Below are positions 16,176 to 24,434 of a stretch of 64,000 bases of DNA, one piece after another (positions within the stretch are counted from its first letter, which is position 1; each line of letters starts with the position of its first letter). This DNA is from Corynebacterium kalidii. GTDB lineage: Bacteria; Actinomycetota; Actinomycetes; Mycobacteriales; Mycobacteriaceae. Position numbers and translations under genes: made by a program. Under the pieces are notes generated by a model, which saw only the letters and a list, made by a program, of their open reading frames with translations, did no database searches and was not told the DNA's origin. The DNA lies in contig NZ_JALIEA010000012.1 of assembly GCF_022869005.1 (NCBI RefSeq), positions 62,001 through 126,000 on the forward strand, in the 5' to 3' direction.

Positions 16176-18074
16176 ATGAGAACCTCCGTAGCCACCGTGT
16201 GCCTGTCCGGTACCCTCGCCGAGAAACTCCGCGCCGCCGCCGACGCCGGCTACGACGGGGTGGAGATCTTCGAACAGGACCTCGTGGTCTCCCCGCATTC
16301 CCCGGAACAGATCCGGGCCAGGGGAGAGCAGCTGGGACTGAGCTTCGACCTGTACCAGCCTTTCCGCGACTTCGACGGTGTGGACGAGGAACAGTTCGCC
16401 GACAACCTGCGCCGCCTCGAGTCGAAGTTCCGGGTGATGCAGCGGCTCGGGATGGACCTGATCCTGATCTGCTCGAACGTCGCCACCGCCACCGTGGACG
16501 ACGACCGGGTCTGCGCCTCCCAGCTGCGCCGCGCCGGCGAACTGGCCGCGCAGTACGGCATCAGGTTGGCCTACGAAGCCCTGGCCTGGGGGAAGTTCGT
16601 GAACACCTACCGGCATGCCCACCGCATCGTGGAGTTGGCGGACCACCCCAACGTGGGGACCTGCCTGGACAGCTTCCACATCCTGTCCCGGGGTGACGAC
16701 CCCGCGGGGATCGCCGAGATCCCCGGGGAGAAGATCTTCTTCCTCCAGCTCGCCGACGCCCCGCGCCGCGACATGGACCTGCTGTCGTGGTCGCGGCACC
16801 ACCGGGTGTTCCCCGGCGAGGGCGACTTCGACCTGGTGGAGTTCCTCCGGCTGGTCACCGTGGCGGGGTACGACGGGCCGGTCTCCCTGGAGATCTTCAA
16901 CGACTCCTTCCGCCAGGCCGACGTCACCCGCACCGCCGTCGACGGGCTGCGTTCGCTGCGCTGGCTCGAGGACCAGGTCTACCGGGAGCTCGACGCCACC
17001 GCCGGTGCCGACCCCGCCTCGTACCCGGTGGGTCTGGCGGCGCTCCCGGAGGCGGCCGTCCCGACGTCCTACAGTTTCGTCGAGCTGCACACCGGTCGGC
17101 TCGGGGAGATCACCAAGCTGCTCCACCAGCTCGGTTTCGTGCTCGGCGGGTACCACCGCACCAAGGAGGACTTCCAGGTGTGGGTGCAGGGCGACGCCCG
17201 CATCGTGGTCCGCGACCTCGGTCCCACCGGCAGCGACACCGTCATCGACAGTTTCGGTGTGGACGTCCTGGGCGCCGAACGCTCCGCCGCCCGGGCCGTG
17301 AAGCTGTCGGCGGAGCCGCTGATCCGGCAACGCCGGGAGGACGAGGCGGAGCTCCACGGGGTGTACACGCCCGACGGCACCGGTATCTACTTCTGTGAGG
17401 CGACCGGCGACGGCGTCCCGGTGTGGGCCGAGGAGTTCGGCCTGGTCGGCGAGGACGTCCGGACCATCGACGCGGTCACTGACGCCCACTCGCGGATCAC
17501 CGGGGTCGACCACGTCGGGCTGGCGCAGCGCTGGCACCGGCACGACGAGGCGGCCCTGTACTTCACCTCGGTGCTCGGCCTGCAGGCGCACGCGCCGGAC
17601 GCCGTCCCGAGCCCGGCCGGCTACGTCCACTCCCGGGTGATGTCGGCGCCGCAGGGTGACTTCTCCCTGACGCTCAACGTCGCCCCGGAGGGCAGCGAAC
17701 AGGGCGACTTCCTCGCCGCGTCCTACCCCGAGCACGTCACCCTGGAGGTCACCGGCATCACCGGGCTGGCCCGCCGCGCCCGACGCCGGGGCCTGGAGAT
17801 GCTGCCGGTACCCGACAACTACTACGACGACCTGGTGTCGCGGTTCAACCTGGACGAGGAGACCGTCGCGGAGCTGCGCGAGTGCAATGTGCTCTACGAC
17901 CGCGACGAGCACGGCGAGTACCTGCGCTTCTACACCGGTACCCTCGGGACGATGTTCTTCGAACTCGTCGAACGACGCGGGGACTACGCCGGGCACGGCG
18001 TGGACAACACCCCGGTCCGCCTCGCCGCCCAGTACCGGGTGCTGCGCGACGCAGCCCGCGGCATCCCCAGCTGA
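16176..18074 (+). CDS. qsuB: 3-dehydroshikimate dehydratase, two-domain QsuB type
   Basis: The 632-aa protein closely follows corynebacterial QsuB (about 618 aa). The N-terminal TIM-barrel domain (residues 1-280) begins MRTSVATVCLSGTLAEKLRA and includes the metal-site region FVNTYRHAHRIVELADHPN and WSRHHRVFPGEGDFDLVEF. The second half is a VOC/4-hydroxyphenylpyruvate-dioxygenase-like domain ending HFYTGTLGTMFFE-type text. The enzyme dehydrates 3-dehydroshikimate to protocatechuate, feeding PcaHG. The ATG is at 16176, preceded by a weak ribosome site; qsuD follows after 77 nt. Confidence 0.94.
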   Translation: MRTSVATVCLSGTLAEKLRAAADAGYDGVEIFEQDLVVSPHSPEQIRARGEQLGLSFDLYQPFRDFDGVDEEQFADNLRRLESKFRVMQRLGMDLILICSNVATATVDDDRVCASQLRRAGELAAQYGIRLAYEALAWGKFVNTYRHAHRIVELADHPNVGTCLDSFHILSRGDDPAGIAEIPGEKIFFLQLADAPRRDMDLLSWSRHHRVFPGEGDFDLVEFLRLVTVAGYDGPVSLEIFNDSFRQADVTRTAVDGLRSLRWLEDQVYRELDATAGADPASYPVGLAALPEAAVPTSYSFVELHTGRLGEITKLLHQLGFVLGGYHRTKEDFQVWVQGDARIVVRDLGPTGSDTVIDSFGVDVLGAERSAARAVKLSAEPLIRQRREDEAELHGVYTPDGTGIYFCEATGDGVPVWAEEFGLVGEDVRTIDAVTDAHSRITGVDHVGLAQRWHRHDEAALYFTSVLGLQAHAPDAVPSPAGYVHSRVMSAPQGDFSLTLNVAPEGSEQGDFLAASYPEHVTLEVTGITGLARRARRRGLEMLPVPDNYYDDLVSRFNLDEETVAELRECNVLYDRDEHGEYLRFYTGTLGTMFFELVERRGDYAGHGVDNTPVRLAAQYRVLRDAARGIPS

Positions 18075-18151
18075 CCCGGGCGCCCTCCGGGGCGCCCCCC
18101 GGTCGTCCCGACCACCACACACGAGTACCCACACGAGAGAAGGTAGCCGCC

Positions 18152-19048
18152 ATGACTTCCACGACGACTTCCACGACGACTTCCACGACCGACGCACCCG
18201 CCCGTAGTTTCCTGCTGGGACTGATCGGCACGGACCTGTCGCTGTCCCGCACCCCGCCGATGCACGAGGCCGAGGGCCTCGCCCAGGGCCACCCCACGGT
18301 GTACCGCCGCATCGACGTGCTCACCGACCGCCTCAAGGAGCGGACGCTGGAGCAGCTGCTGTCCAGCGCGCTGGACCTCGGCTTCGACGGCCTCAACATC
18401 ACCCACCCCTTCAAGCGTGAGGTGGTGGCCCTGCTCGACGAGATCGACCCGGTCGCGGCACGTCTCGGCTCGGTCAACACCGTGGCGATCCGTGACGGAC
18501 GGACCGTGGGCTACAACACCGACGTGACCGGCTACGCCCGTGGCCTGTCCGAACAGCTGCCGGACGTGGCGAAGCGCTCGGTGGTCCAGGTCGGCGCCGG
18601 GGGAGTGGGCAACGCCATCGCCTTCGCCCTGGCGGAGGCCGGTGTGGAGCAGCTGCAGATCCGCGACGTCGACGCGTCCCGTGCCGCCGAGCTCGCCGAG
18701 AACCTGAACACCGCCACCGGGACCTCCATCGCCACCGGTGGTGGCACCGAGGGTGTCGAGGACGCCATCGCCGCCGCCGACGGGGTCGTCAACGCGACTC
18801 CGCTGGGCATGCTCAGCCACCCGGGGACGTCCTTCGACACCTCCTGCCTGACTCCGGGGCACTGGGTCAGCGACGTGGTGTACATGCCGGTGTCCACCCA
18901 GCTGCTGCAGGAGGCGCGGGCTGTCGGGTGCCGGACCCTCGACGGCACCCACATGGCCGTCTACCAGGCGGTGGACGCTTTCGGGCACTTCACCGGGCTG
19001 GCCGCCGACGCCGAGCGGATGCGGGCGACGTTCCAGTCGCTGGGCTGA
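18152..19048 (+). CDS. qsuD: quinate/shikimate dehydrogenase
   Basis: From the ATG at 18152 (AGAGAAGG upstream) the protein is 298 aa. The shikimate dehydrogenase fold is clear: substrate motif LSLSRTPPMHEAEG, catalytic Lys in GLNITHPFKREV, SVNTV, the Asp of GYNTDVTGY and the NAD motif VQVGAGGVGNAIA. It oxidises quinate or shikimate to the 3-dehydro compounds upstream of QsuB. Catabolic rather than biosynthetic use is inferred from context and the corynebacterial homologue. The N-terminus is a Thr/Ser stretch encoded by three 12-bp repeats (18155-18190), likely disordered. Confidence 0.92.
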   Translation: MTSTTTSTTTSTTDAPARSFLLGLIGTDLSLSRTPPMHEAEGLAQGHPTVYRRIDVLTDRLKERTLEQLLSSALDLGFDGLNITHPFKREVVALLDEIDPVAARLGSVNTVAIRDGRTVGYNTDVTGYARGLSEQLPDVAKRSVVQVGAGGVGNAIAFALAEAGVEQLQIRDVDASRAAELAENLNTATGTSIATGGGTEGVEDAIAAADGVVNATPLGMLSHPGTSFDTSCLTPGHWVSDVVYMPVSTQLLQEARAVGCRTLDGTHMAVYQAVDAFGHFTGLAADAERMRATFQSLG

Positions 19049-19063
19049 CCGCCGGGCTTTGAA

Positions 19064-19140
19064 CCTTCGCACCCGGTAAGAGACTTATTCTCGCAAAAGC
19101 CCAGGTCGCAGAAAAAGAAGCGCATTATGGGGTGCGAAGG
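19064..19140. repeat. 11-bp inverted repeat pair enclosing an AT-rich spacer
   Basis: CCTTCGCACCC (19064-19074) is repeated in inverted form at 19130-19140 (GGGTGCGAAGG), enclosing about 55 nt that are AT-rich for this genome. It lies between the convergent qsuD and LAL-regulator genes. It could be a bidirectional terminator, a MITE-like relic or a protein-binding site. No T-run follows either arm. Confidence 0.5.
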
Positions 19141-19188
19141 CTGCCGGTTGCCGCCAGCCACCGCCAGCCACCACCTGCCGCCGACCAC

Positions 19189-21804
19189 TCACCGCCGCTG
19201 CAACGCCTCCGACAGCCCGGCGCGTCCACCGATCCCGAGCTTGTGGTAACAGTTGGTGAGGTGGTGCTCCACCGTCTTCGTCGACAAGGTCAGCTCCCGG
19301 GCGATGTCCCGGTTGGTGGAACCGTCGGCGGCCATCACCGCGATCTGCTCCTCCTGGGTGGTCAGGACCCGTGCCTGGTGCGCGGGTGCCCCACCGACGC
19401 CGTTAACACCGCCATCCCCGCCGTCACCCCCGGGCAGGGTCACTCCGGCGGCGCGGCGTTCCTGCCGGCAACGCTCGACCATGGCGGGCGCGCCCATCGA
19501 GGCGAAGACCTCCTCGGCCCGGGCGAAGACCTCGTCGGCACGTCGACGGCGGCCGAGACGCCGCAACACCTGTCCGTACTCCAGCAGGATACGCGACTGG
19601 TAGGCCCGCATCGGGGTGTCGGAGATGATCTCCACGGCCTCGTCGAAGCAGCGCACCCCGGCCTCGACGTCTCCACGGCGCAGCAGGATGCTGCCGCGCG
19701 GCACCCGGAGCTTCGCCGCGAGGGACGACAGTCCACTGCCGCCGGCCCGTTGCTCGGCCTCGGAGACCACGGCGTCGGCCGCCCGGATCCTCCCGGCGCG
19801 GACGAGGCACTGGGCGTAGACGTCCTCCCAGGGCCAGAAGCCCGGCTGTTGGGTGTCCTTCTCGGTGCCGATCCGGGCCAGTGACTCGCCGACCCGCAGT
19901 GCGGCGACCAGGTCGCTGCTGGTGGAGGTGGTGATCATGCGGCTCATCGCGGCCGGGAGGCGTTGGATGAGGAAGGATTCGGGGTCGTCGGGCAGTCGGC
20001 TGGTGTACTGGCGGGATCCGGGGTGGTCGCCCTGGAAGGCGGCGACCTGGGCACCGGTCCACAGCAGGACGGGGGCCAGCAGGGTGCTGCCGTGGGCGTC
20101 GCCGGTGGCGAGGCCACGTTCGACGGTGCGTCGGGCGGTCTCGAAGTCGCCGAGCACGTAGTGGGTCCGGGCGAGCCAGGCGTCGCGCCAGATCCGCAGG
20201 GGCGGGGTGACGGTGTCTTCGGCGTCGTCGGCGGGTAGCGGGGCGGAGAGCAGTCCGCGTGCGGCGAGGGGGTCGTCGTTGACCAGGGCGAGCCATCCGT
20301 CCATCAGACGGTGGGGGAGGTCCGGTCGGCGGGCCGGGGTGTGGGTGCCGTCGATGATGCTGGTGGCGACGGCGGTGAGTAGGTCGTCGCCGGCGGTGGT
20401 GGCGTGGCCGAGCATGGCGTGGGGTTCCCAGTCGGCGAAGGCGAGGACGGCGCGCTGACGTGCGGTGTCGGTCCAGCTGCCGGGGAACGCGGCGCCGTCG
20501 AGTTCGGCGTGGGCGCGGCGTCGGTCTCCTGCGTGCATCGCCAGGGAGGACGCCACCGGTGCGGGTGCGGGGTCGCCGTGCCACCAGAGCCTGGCTGCGG
20601 GCATGTCGCCGGCCTTCGCCAGGGCCTCCACGGTGGCGCCTGGGTCCGTCGGCGCCGTCGCGGCCGTGCTGTCGGGGAGTGCGGTCAGCACATCGGCCGC
20701 CGCCCGCCACCGTCCCTGGTCGCGGTACTGGTCGGCGAGGTGGCGCATCTGCGTGGTCACCTCGTCGACCTGTCCCGGGCCGCCGGCCAAGGCGGCCTGG
20801 AGCCGGTGGTACAGCGCGCGGCCGGGGTCAGGGTGCACGCCGGCCGCGCGGTCGTGGAGTGCGGCGGACACCGGGGGCGGGGTCTGCTCCAGGACGACGG
20901 CGCGGTGACGGGGGTCGCGGAAGACCACGGCCGGCCCCGGGACGGTGCGCAGCAGCCGGGAGAAGATCTCGTCGCTGCCGTCGCTACTGTCGTTGCCGTC
21001 GCTGAGCTCGCCGGTGAGGTCGCGCAGCAGGGTCAGCGGGACGGGCCCGGCGTCCGGGCCACCGGCCACCGCCACCGCCCGCAGCAGGGCGGTGAGCCGG
21101 GACCGCGGCACTGTCGTGCCTGCCGCACCTGCCGCGCCGGTCGTACCGACGATGCCGTCCACCGTCTCGGCGAGGGAGGCCGCCCACCCGTCCGGGGCCG
21201 CGGGGTGGCGTCCGGACCTGACCCCGGCCGGGTCGCCGTGCACCAGGGAGGTCAACAGGTCGACCCGCCCACCGGTGGTGGTGTGCAGGTCCATCGCCAG
21301 GCGCGGACGCGGGGCGGCGCCGGTGGCGGTCTCCACCACCGTCCCGACGTCGTCGACGGTCAGCGGCGGGACCACGACCTCGACGTCCCCGCGCAGCAGG
21401 CCCGCCGGGACGGCCCCGGCGGCAGCATCCGGATCCGCCACGGTGCCCACCACCATGAGCCGCGAGGCACGGTCACGCCGGGCGGTCTCGGCGTGCAGCC
21501 TGGTAAGGGCGTCCGCGGTGGCGAGGTGGAGGTCCTCGACCAGCAGCAGCGTGTCGCCGGATCCGCCGTCCGCCGGCAGGTCCGGCAGCGGGCGTGCCCC
21601 GGGGACCAGGCGGGTGTGCACGACCGTCCACGTCGGCGAACCGGTGGCGACGTCGTGCAGGACCCCGGCCGCGCCCCCGCCCGACCGGTCGCGCAGCACG
21701 ACGACGAGACCGCAGCCGGCGGCGACGGTCTCACGGTGGGCGAGGATCTCCCTGACCTGCGGGTGGTGGAGGCGCGGGGAGGTCCCGCGGTGGGCGACAG
21801 ACAC
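19189..21804 (-). CDS. large LuxR-type (LAL) transcriptional regulator, PcaO-like
   Basis: The 871-aa protein has a C-terminal LuxR helix-turn-helix (TTQEEQIAVMAADGSTNRDI, then STKTVEHHLTNCYHKLGI), a long TPR-like middle and an N-terminal ATPase-like region. The P-loop equivalent (VVVLRDRSGGGAAGVLHD) is degenerate, with no GKT/S, while a Walker-B-like TLLLVEDLHLA remains. In C. glutamicum the LAL protein PcaO activates pcaHG, and this gene closes the island, so a PcaO role is likely but inferred. Its GTG start at 21804 is 9 nt after the flavoprotein stop and lacks a clear ribosome site, so it may be co-transcribed with the operon upstream. Confidence 0.8.
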   Translation of the reverse strand: MSVAHRGTSPRLHHPQVREILAHRETVAAGCGLVVVLRDRSGGGAAGVLHDVATGSPTWTVVHTRLVPGARPLPDLPADGGSGDTLLLVEDLHLATADALTRLHAETARRDRASRLMVVGTVADPDAAAGAVPAGLLRGDVEVVVPPLTVDDVGTVVETATGAAPRPRLAMDLHTTTGGRVDLLTSLVHGDPAGVRSGRHPAAPDGWAASLAETVDGIVGTTGAAGAAGTTVPRSRLTALLRAVAVAGGPDAGPVPLTLLRDLTGELSDGNDSSDGSDEIFSRLLRTVPGPAVVFRDPRHRAVVLEQTPPPVSAALHDRAAGVHPDPGRALYHRLQAALAGGPGQVDEVTTQMRHLADQYRDQGRWRAAADVLTALPDSTAATAPTDPGATVEALAKAGDMPAARLWWHGDPAPAPVASSLAMHAGDRRRAHAELDGAAFPGSWTDTARQRAVLAFADWEPHAMLGHATTAGDDLLTAVATSIIDGTHTPARRPDLPHRLMDGWLALVNDDPLAARGLLSAPLPADDAEDTVTPPLRIWRDAWLARTHYVLGDFETARRTVERGLATGDAHGSTLLAPVLLWTGAQVAAFQGDHPGSRQYTSRLPDDPESFLIQRLPAAMSRMITTSTSSDLVAALRVGESLARIGTEKDTQQPGFWPWEDVYAQCLVRAGRIRAADAVVSEAEQRAGGSGLSSLAAKLRVPRGSILLRRGDVEAGVRCFDEAVEIISDTPMRAYQSRILLEYGQVLRRLGRRRRADEVFARAEEVFASMGAPAMVERCRQERRAAGVTLPGGDGGDGGVNGVGGAPAHQARVLTTQEEQIAVMAADGSTNRDIARELTLSTKTVEHHLTNCYHKLGIGGRAGLSEALQRR

Positions 21805-21813
21805 CCGGACAGT

Positions 21814-23574
21814 CTACCGGGACCGGCGGGCTCCCCCGGCCATCTCCCGTCCGGCGACGTAGCCGAACGTCAACGCCGGCCCCAGGTTGATGCCCCCGGC
21901 CGGGTAGAACCCGCCCATCACCGAGGCGCGGTCGTTGCCCGCGGTGTACAGGCCGGGGATCGGGGAACCGTCCTCGCCGAGTACCCGGGCACGCCCGTCG
22001 GCGGTGATGCCGGCGAAGGTGCCGAAACTCCCGGGCAGCACCTTCACCGCGTAGAACGGCCCCTTCTCCACCGGCGCCAGCGACGGGTTCGGCCCCACCG
22101 CCGGATCCCCGCCGTAACGGTTGAACGGCGTGGAGCCACGGTGGAACTCCGGGTCCTCGCCGCGCCGGGCGTTGTCGTTGAACTGCGCGACGGTGGCCTC
22201 CAGCCCGTCGGGGTCGATCCCGCACTTCCCGGCGAGTTCCCGCAGCGTCCGGCCCTTCACCAGGTACCCGTTACGCACGTAGGGGAACAGCGGCACCGGG
22301 AACGGCTTGGCCATCCCCAGCGGGTAGCGACGGACGAACGTCGAGTCCGCGATCTGCCAGGACTGCACGGGTTCGCCCTCCGGGGCGGCCGAGATCATCG
22401 CGTCGACGTAGTCGTAGTAGCCGTTCGCCTCGTTGACGAAGCGGCGGCCGGTGGACACCACACCGATCGACCCGGGCTTGGCCCGGTCCATGATGTGCGG
22501 GAACGTGCCGACCTTGCCGTTGAGGTAGGGGACCTCGGAGACCGGGCACCACGCCGCCGGCGACTTCAGGTCCGTGGTCACCGCCGCACCCACGGCCCGG
22601 GCCATACGCAGGCCGTCACCGCAGGCCTCCGCCGGCGCCAACGTCCGGTGCTCCTGGCCGGTGGGGGTACGGGGGAACAGGTCACGGCGCAGCTCCACGT
22701 CCGCCGGGAAACCACCGGTGGCCAGCACGACGCCGCGGGAGGCGGTGAGTGTGCGGGTGCCGTCGGGCCCCTGCACCGTCACCCCGGTCACCCGGCCGGT
22801 GTCGTCGGCGGTCAACGCGTGTGCGGCCGTACCGGTCAGCAACGCCACGCCGAGGTCGTCGGCGGAGGCGGCGAGCCGGCCGATCATCGCGGCGCCGTTG
22901 ACCATCTGCATGTTGCGGCGGTGCACCACCATGTCCCACATGTGCACCAGCACCCGCCGGGCGGCATGGAACCAGCCGCGGACGTCCCCGCGGGAGGCCG
23001 ACAGGAACTTCTTCAGGTCCGGACCGGCCATGATCCCCATCCCCAGGAAGGACGTCTCGTAGAGCTGGTGGCGCAGCTTGGCACGCACCTCCGGGCGGAC
23101 CTTCCGGCCGTTGAAGGGGGTGGGGCCCACCGACCGGTGGCCGGTGCCCGCACCCGGCAGGTCACCGTAGATGTCCTTGATCGCCGTCCCCGGGGTGAAC
23201 TGCAGCTGTGTCCTGGTGTGGAAGAAGTCGACCATCTCCGGGGCGGCGTCCAGGAACGCGTCGATGTTGTCGTCCTGGTAGTGCTCGCCGATGACCGAAC
23301 GCAGGTAGGTACGGAACTCGTCGGTGTCCTCGACCACCCCGTCGCGTCGGGCGAAGCTGGTCCCGGGGGTCCATGCCCAGCCGCCGGACCAGGTCGTCGC
23401 CCCACCGAGGACGTCGGACTTCTCCACGACGGCGACGGACAGTCCGTGGTGTGCGGCGGTGACGGCCGCGGAGAGGCCACCGGCGCCGGAGCCGACGACG
23501 ACGACGTCGTACTCGGTGCGGTCGGGTGACGGTGCGGGCGAGGGTGCGGGTGACGTTGCGCGTGACTCGGTCAT
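21814..23574 (-). CDS. FAD-dependent oxidoreductase of the 3-ketosteroid dehydrogenase/fumarate reductase family
   Basis: The 586-aa flavoprotein starts at the ATG at 23574, which overlaps the preceding stop (ATGA). The FAD fold VVVGSGAGGLSAAV lies near residue 25, SGGWAWTPGTSFA follows, and the C-terminus has GLYTAGNDRASVMGGFYPAG followed by GINLGPALTFGYVAGR, both typical of ketosteroid delta-1-dehydrogenase-like enzymes. Relatives insert double bonds alpha,beta to a keto group, and some aromatise cyclohexane rings. There is no steroid gene nearby; the pca context suggests a ring desaturase that feeds an aromatic acid into the pathway. That substrate is an inference. Confidence 0.82.
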   Translation of the reverse strand: MTESRATSPAPSPAPSPDRTEYDVVVVGSGAGGLSAAVTAAHHGLSVAVVEKSDVLGGATTWSGGWAWTPGTSFARRDGVVEDTDEFRTYLRSVIGEHYQDDNIDAFLDAAPEMVDFFHTRTQLQFTPGTAIKDIYGDLPGAGTGHRSVGPTPFNGRKVRPEVRAKLRHQLYETSFLGMGIMAGPDLKKFLSASRGDVRGWFHAARRVLVHMWDMVVHRRNMQMVNGAAMIGRLAASADDLGVALLTGTAAHALTADDTGRVTGVTVQGPDGTRTLTASRGVVLATGGFPADVELRRDLFPRTPTGQEHRTLAPAEACGDGLRMARAVGAAVTTDLKSPAAWCPVSEVPYLNGKVGTFPHIMDRAKPGSIGVVSTGRRFVNEANGYYDYVDAMISAAPEGEPVQSWQIADSTFVRRYPLGMAKPFPVPLFPYVRNGYLVKGRTLRELAGKCGIDPDGLEATVAQFNDNARRGEDPEFHRGSTPFNRYGGDPAVGPNPSLAPVEKGPFYAVKVLPGSFGTFAGITADGRARVLGEDGSPIPGLYTAGNDRASVMGGFYPAGGINLGPALTFGYVAGREMAGGARRSR

Positions 23575-24434
23575 GGTGTCTGTCCTCCGGTGGGGGTGGG
23601 GGTGATGCTGTCGAGAAGGTGGGTGGCGGAGTCGTGCAGGTGGCGGATCCACTCCGCGGCGCCGCGGCGGGCGAGTTCCCCGTCGTGGGGACACTCGACG
23701 CTCACCGGGAGGTCGTCGCGCAGCGGCCGCAGGTAGCCGGCCAGGTCCTGGTCACGGTCGCCGGGGGCCAGGCGTCGTGCCCGGGACTCCTCGACGAGGC
23801 CCTCCAGGGTGGCCGGTGGTCGTGCCGGGCTGTCGCACAGCTGCACCATGTCCACCAGGTCGGCGACCGCGGCGAGTTCGTCGGCGGTGGCGTCGAAGCG
23901 GGCCAGATGCAGGGTGTCCGGCAGCACCCGGGCACCGGTGGCGGAGGCGATCCCGGCGGCCACGGGCAGGGAGCGCACACTGCGGTAGGAGATCGGCTCC
24001 AGGGCCGGCACCACGCCGAACGCGGCGGCGTCCTGGACCAGCCGTCCGAGGGTGTCGGTCAGCCTGGCCAGGTCGTCGTCGCCGGCGGCGACGGTGAACC
24101 GGGTCGCGCCGACGGCCTGGGACGCCTCGAGCGCCGGCAACCAGGTGTCGCGGCCGGTGTCGGCGTCGATGCGCAGGAACTCGGCGTCGACCACCGACAG
24201 GCCGGTCTCCTCCAGTGCGGTCAGGGTGTCGGCAAGCAGCGCGGACCCCGGCGACAGGTCGTGGACGGGTTCACTGTCGGTCACCGCCAGGACGCGCAGG
24301 CCCACGAAGTCGAAGCCTGCCTCGGCGGCGAGGCGTACAAGCCGGTCCGGGGGCACCGTCAGCGCGGAGAGCGGGGCCAGGCCCAGGGGCCGTGTCCGGG
24401 GCCCTTTCTGGGGCCTTTTCCGGGGAGGGGTCAC
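23571..24434 (-). CDS. sugar phosphate isomerase/epimerase-like TIM-barrel protein
   Basis: From the GTG at 24434, overlapping the Gfo/Idh stop (GTGA), the protein is 287 aa. It reads as an AP-endonuclease-2/xylose-isomerase-like TIM barrel: LVRLAAEAGFDFVGLRV, VVDAEFLRIDADT, VVPALEPISYRSV, VLPDTLHLARF and VSVECPHDGE. Glu and Asp/His positions in these segments are the usual divalent-metal ligands. The family includes 3-dehydroshikimate dehydratases, inosose dehydratases and epimerases. The stop overlaps the next start, so this gene works with its two neighbours; an inosose-type or dehydroshikimate-type dehydratase is possible. Confidence 0.75.
   Translation of the reverse strand: MTPPRKRPQKGPRTRPLGLAPLSALTVPPDRLVRLAAEAGFDFVGLRVLAVTDSEPVHDLSPGSALLADTLTALEETGLSVVDAEFLRIDADTGRDTWLPALEASQAVGATRFTVAAGDDDLARLTDTLGRLVQDAAAFGVVPALEPISYRSVRSLPVAAGIASATGARVLPDTLHLARFDATADELAAVADLVDMVQLCDSPARPPATLEGLVEESRARRLAPGDRDQDLAGYLRPLRDDLPVSVECPHDGELARRGAAEWIRHLHDSATHLLDSITPTPTGGQTP

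Noticed and set aside
13464..18197. 1577-codon minus-strand frame under pobA-pcaK-qsuB
   Set aside because: It is complementary to four well-identified plus-strand genes and its translation is low-complexity Gly/Arg/Val/Asp; a typical third-position GC shadow.
20404..23529. 1041-codon plus-strand frame opposite the LAL regulator and flavoprotein
   Set aside because: Shadow of two recognised minus-strand genes.
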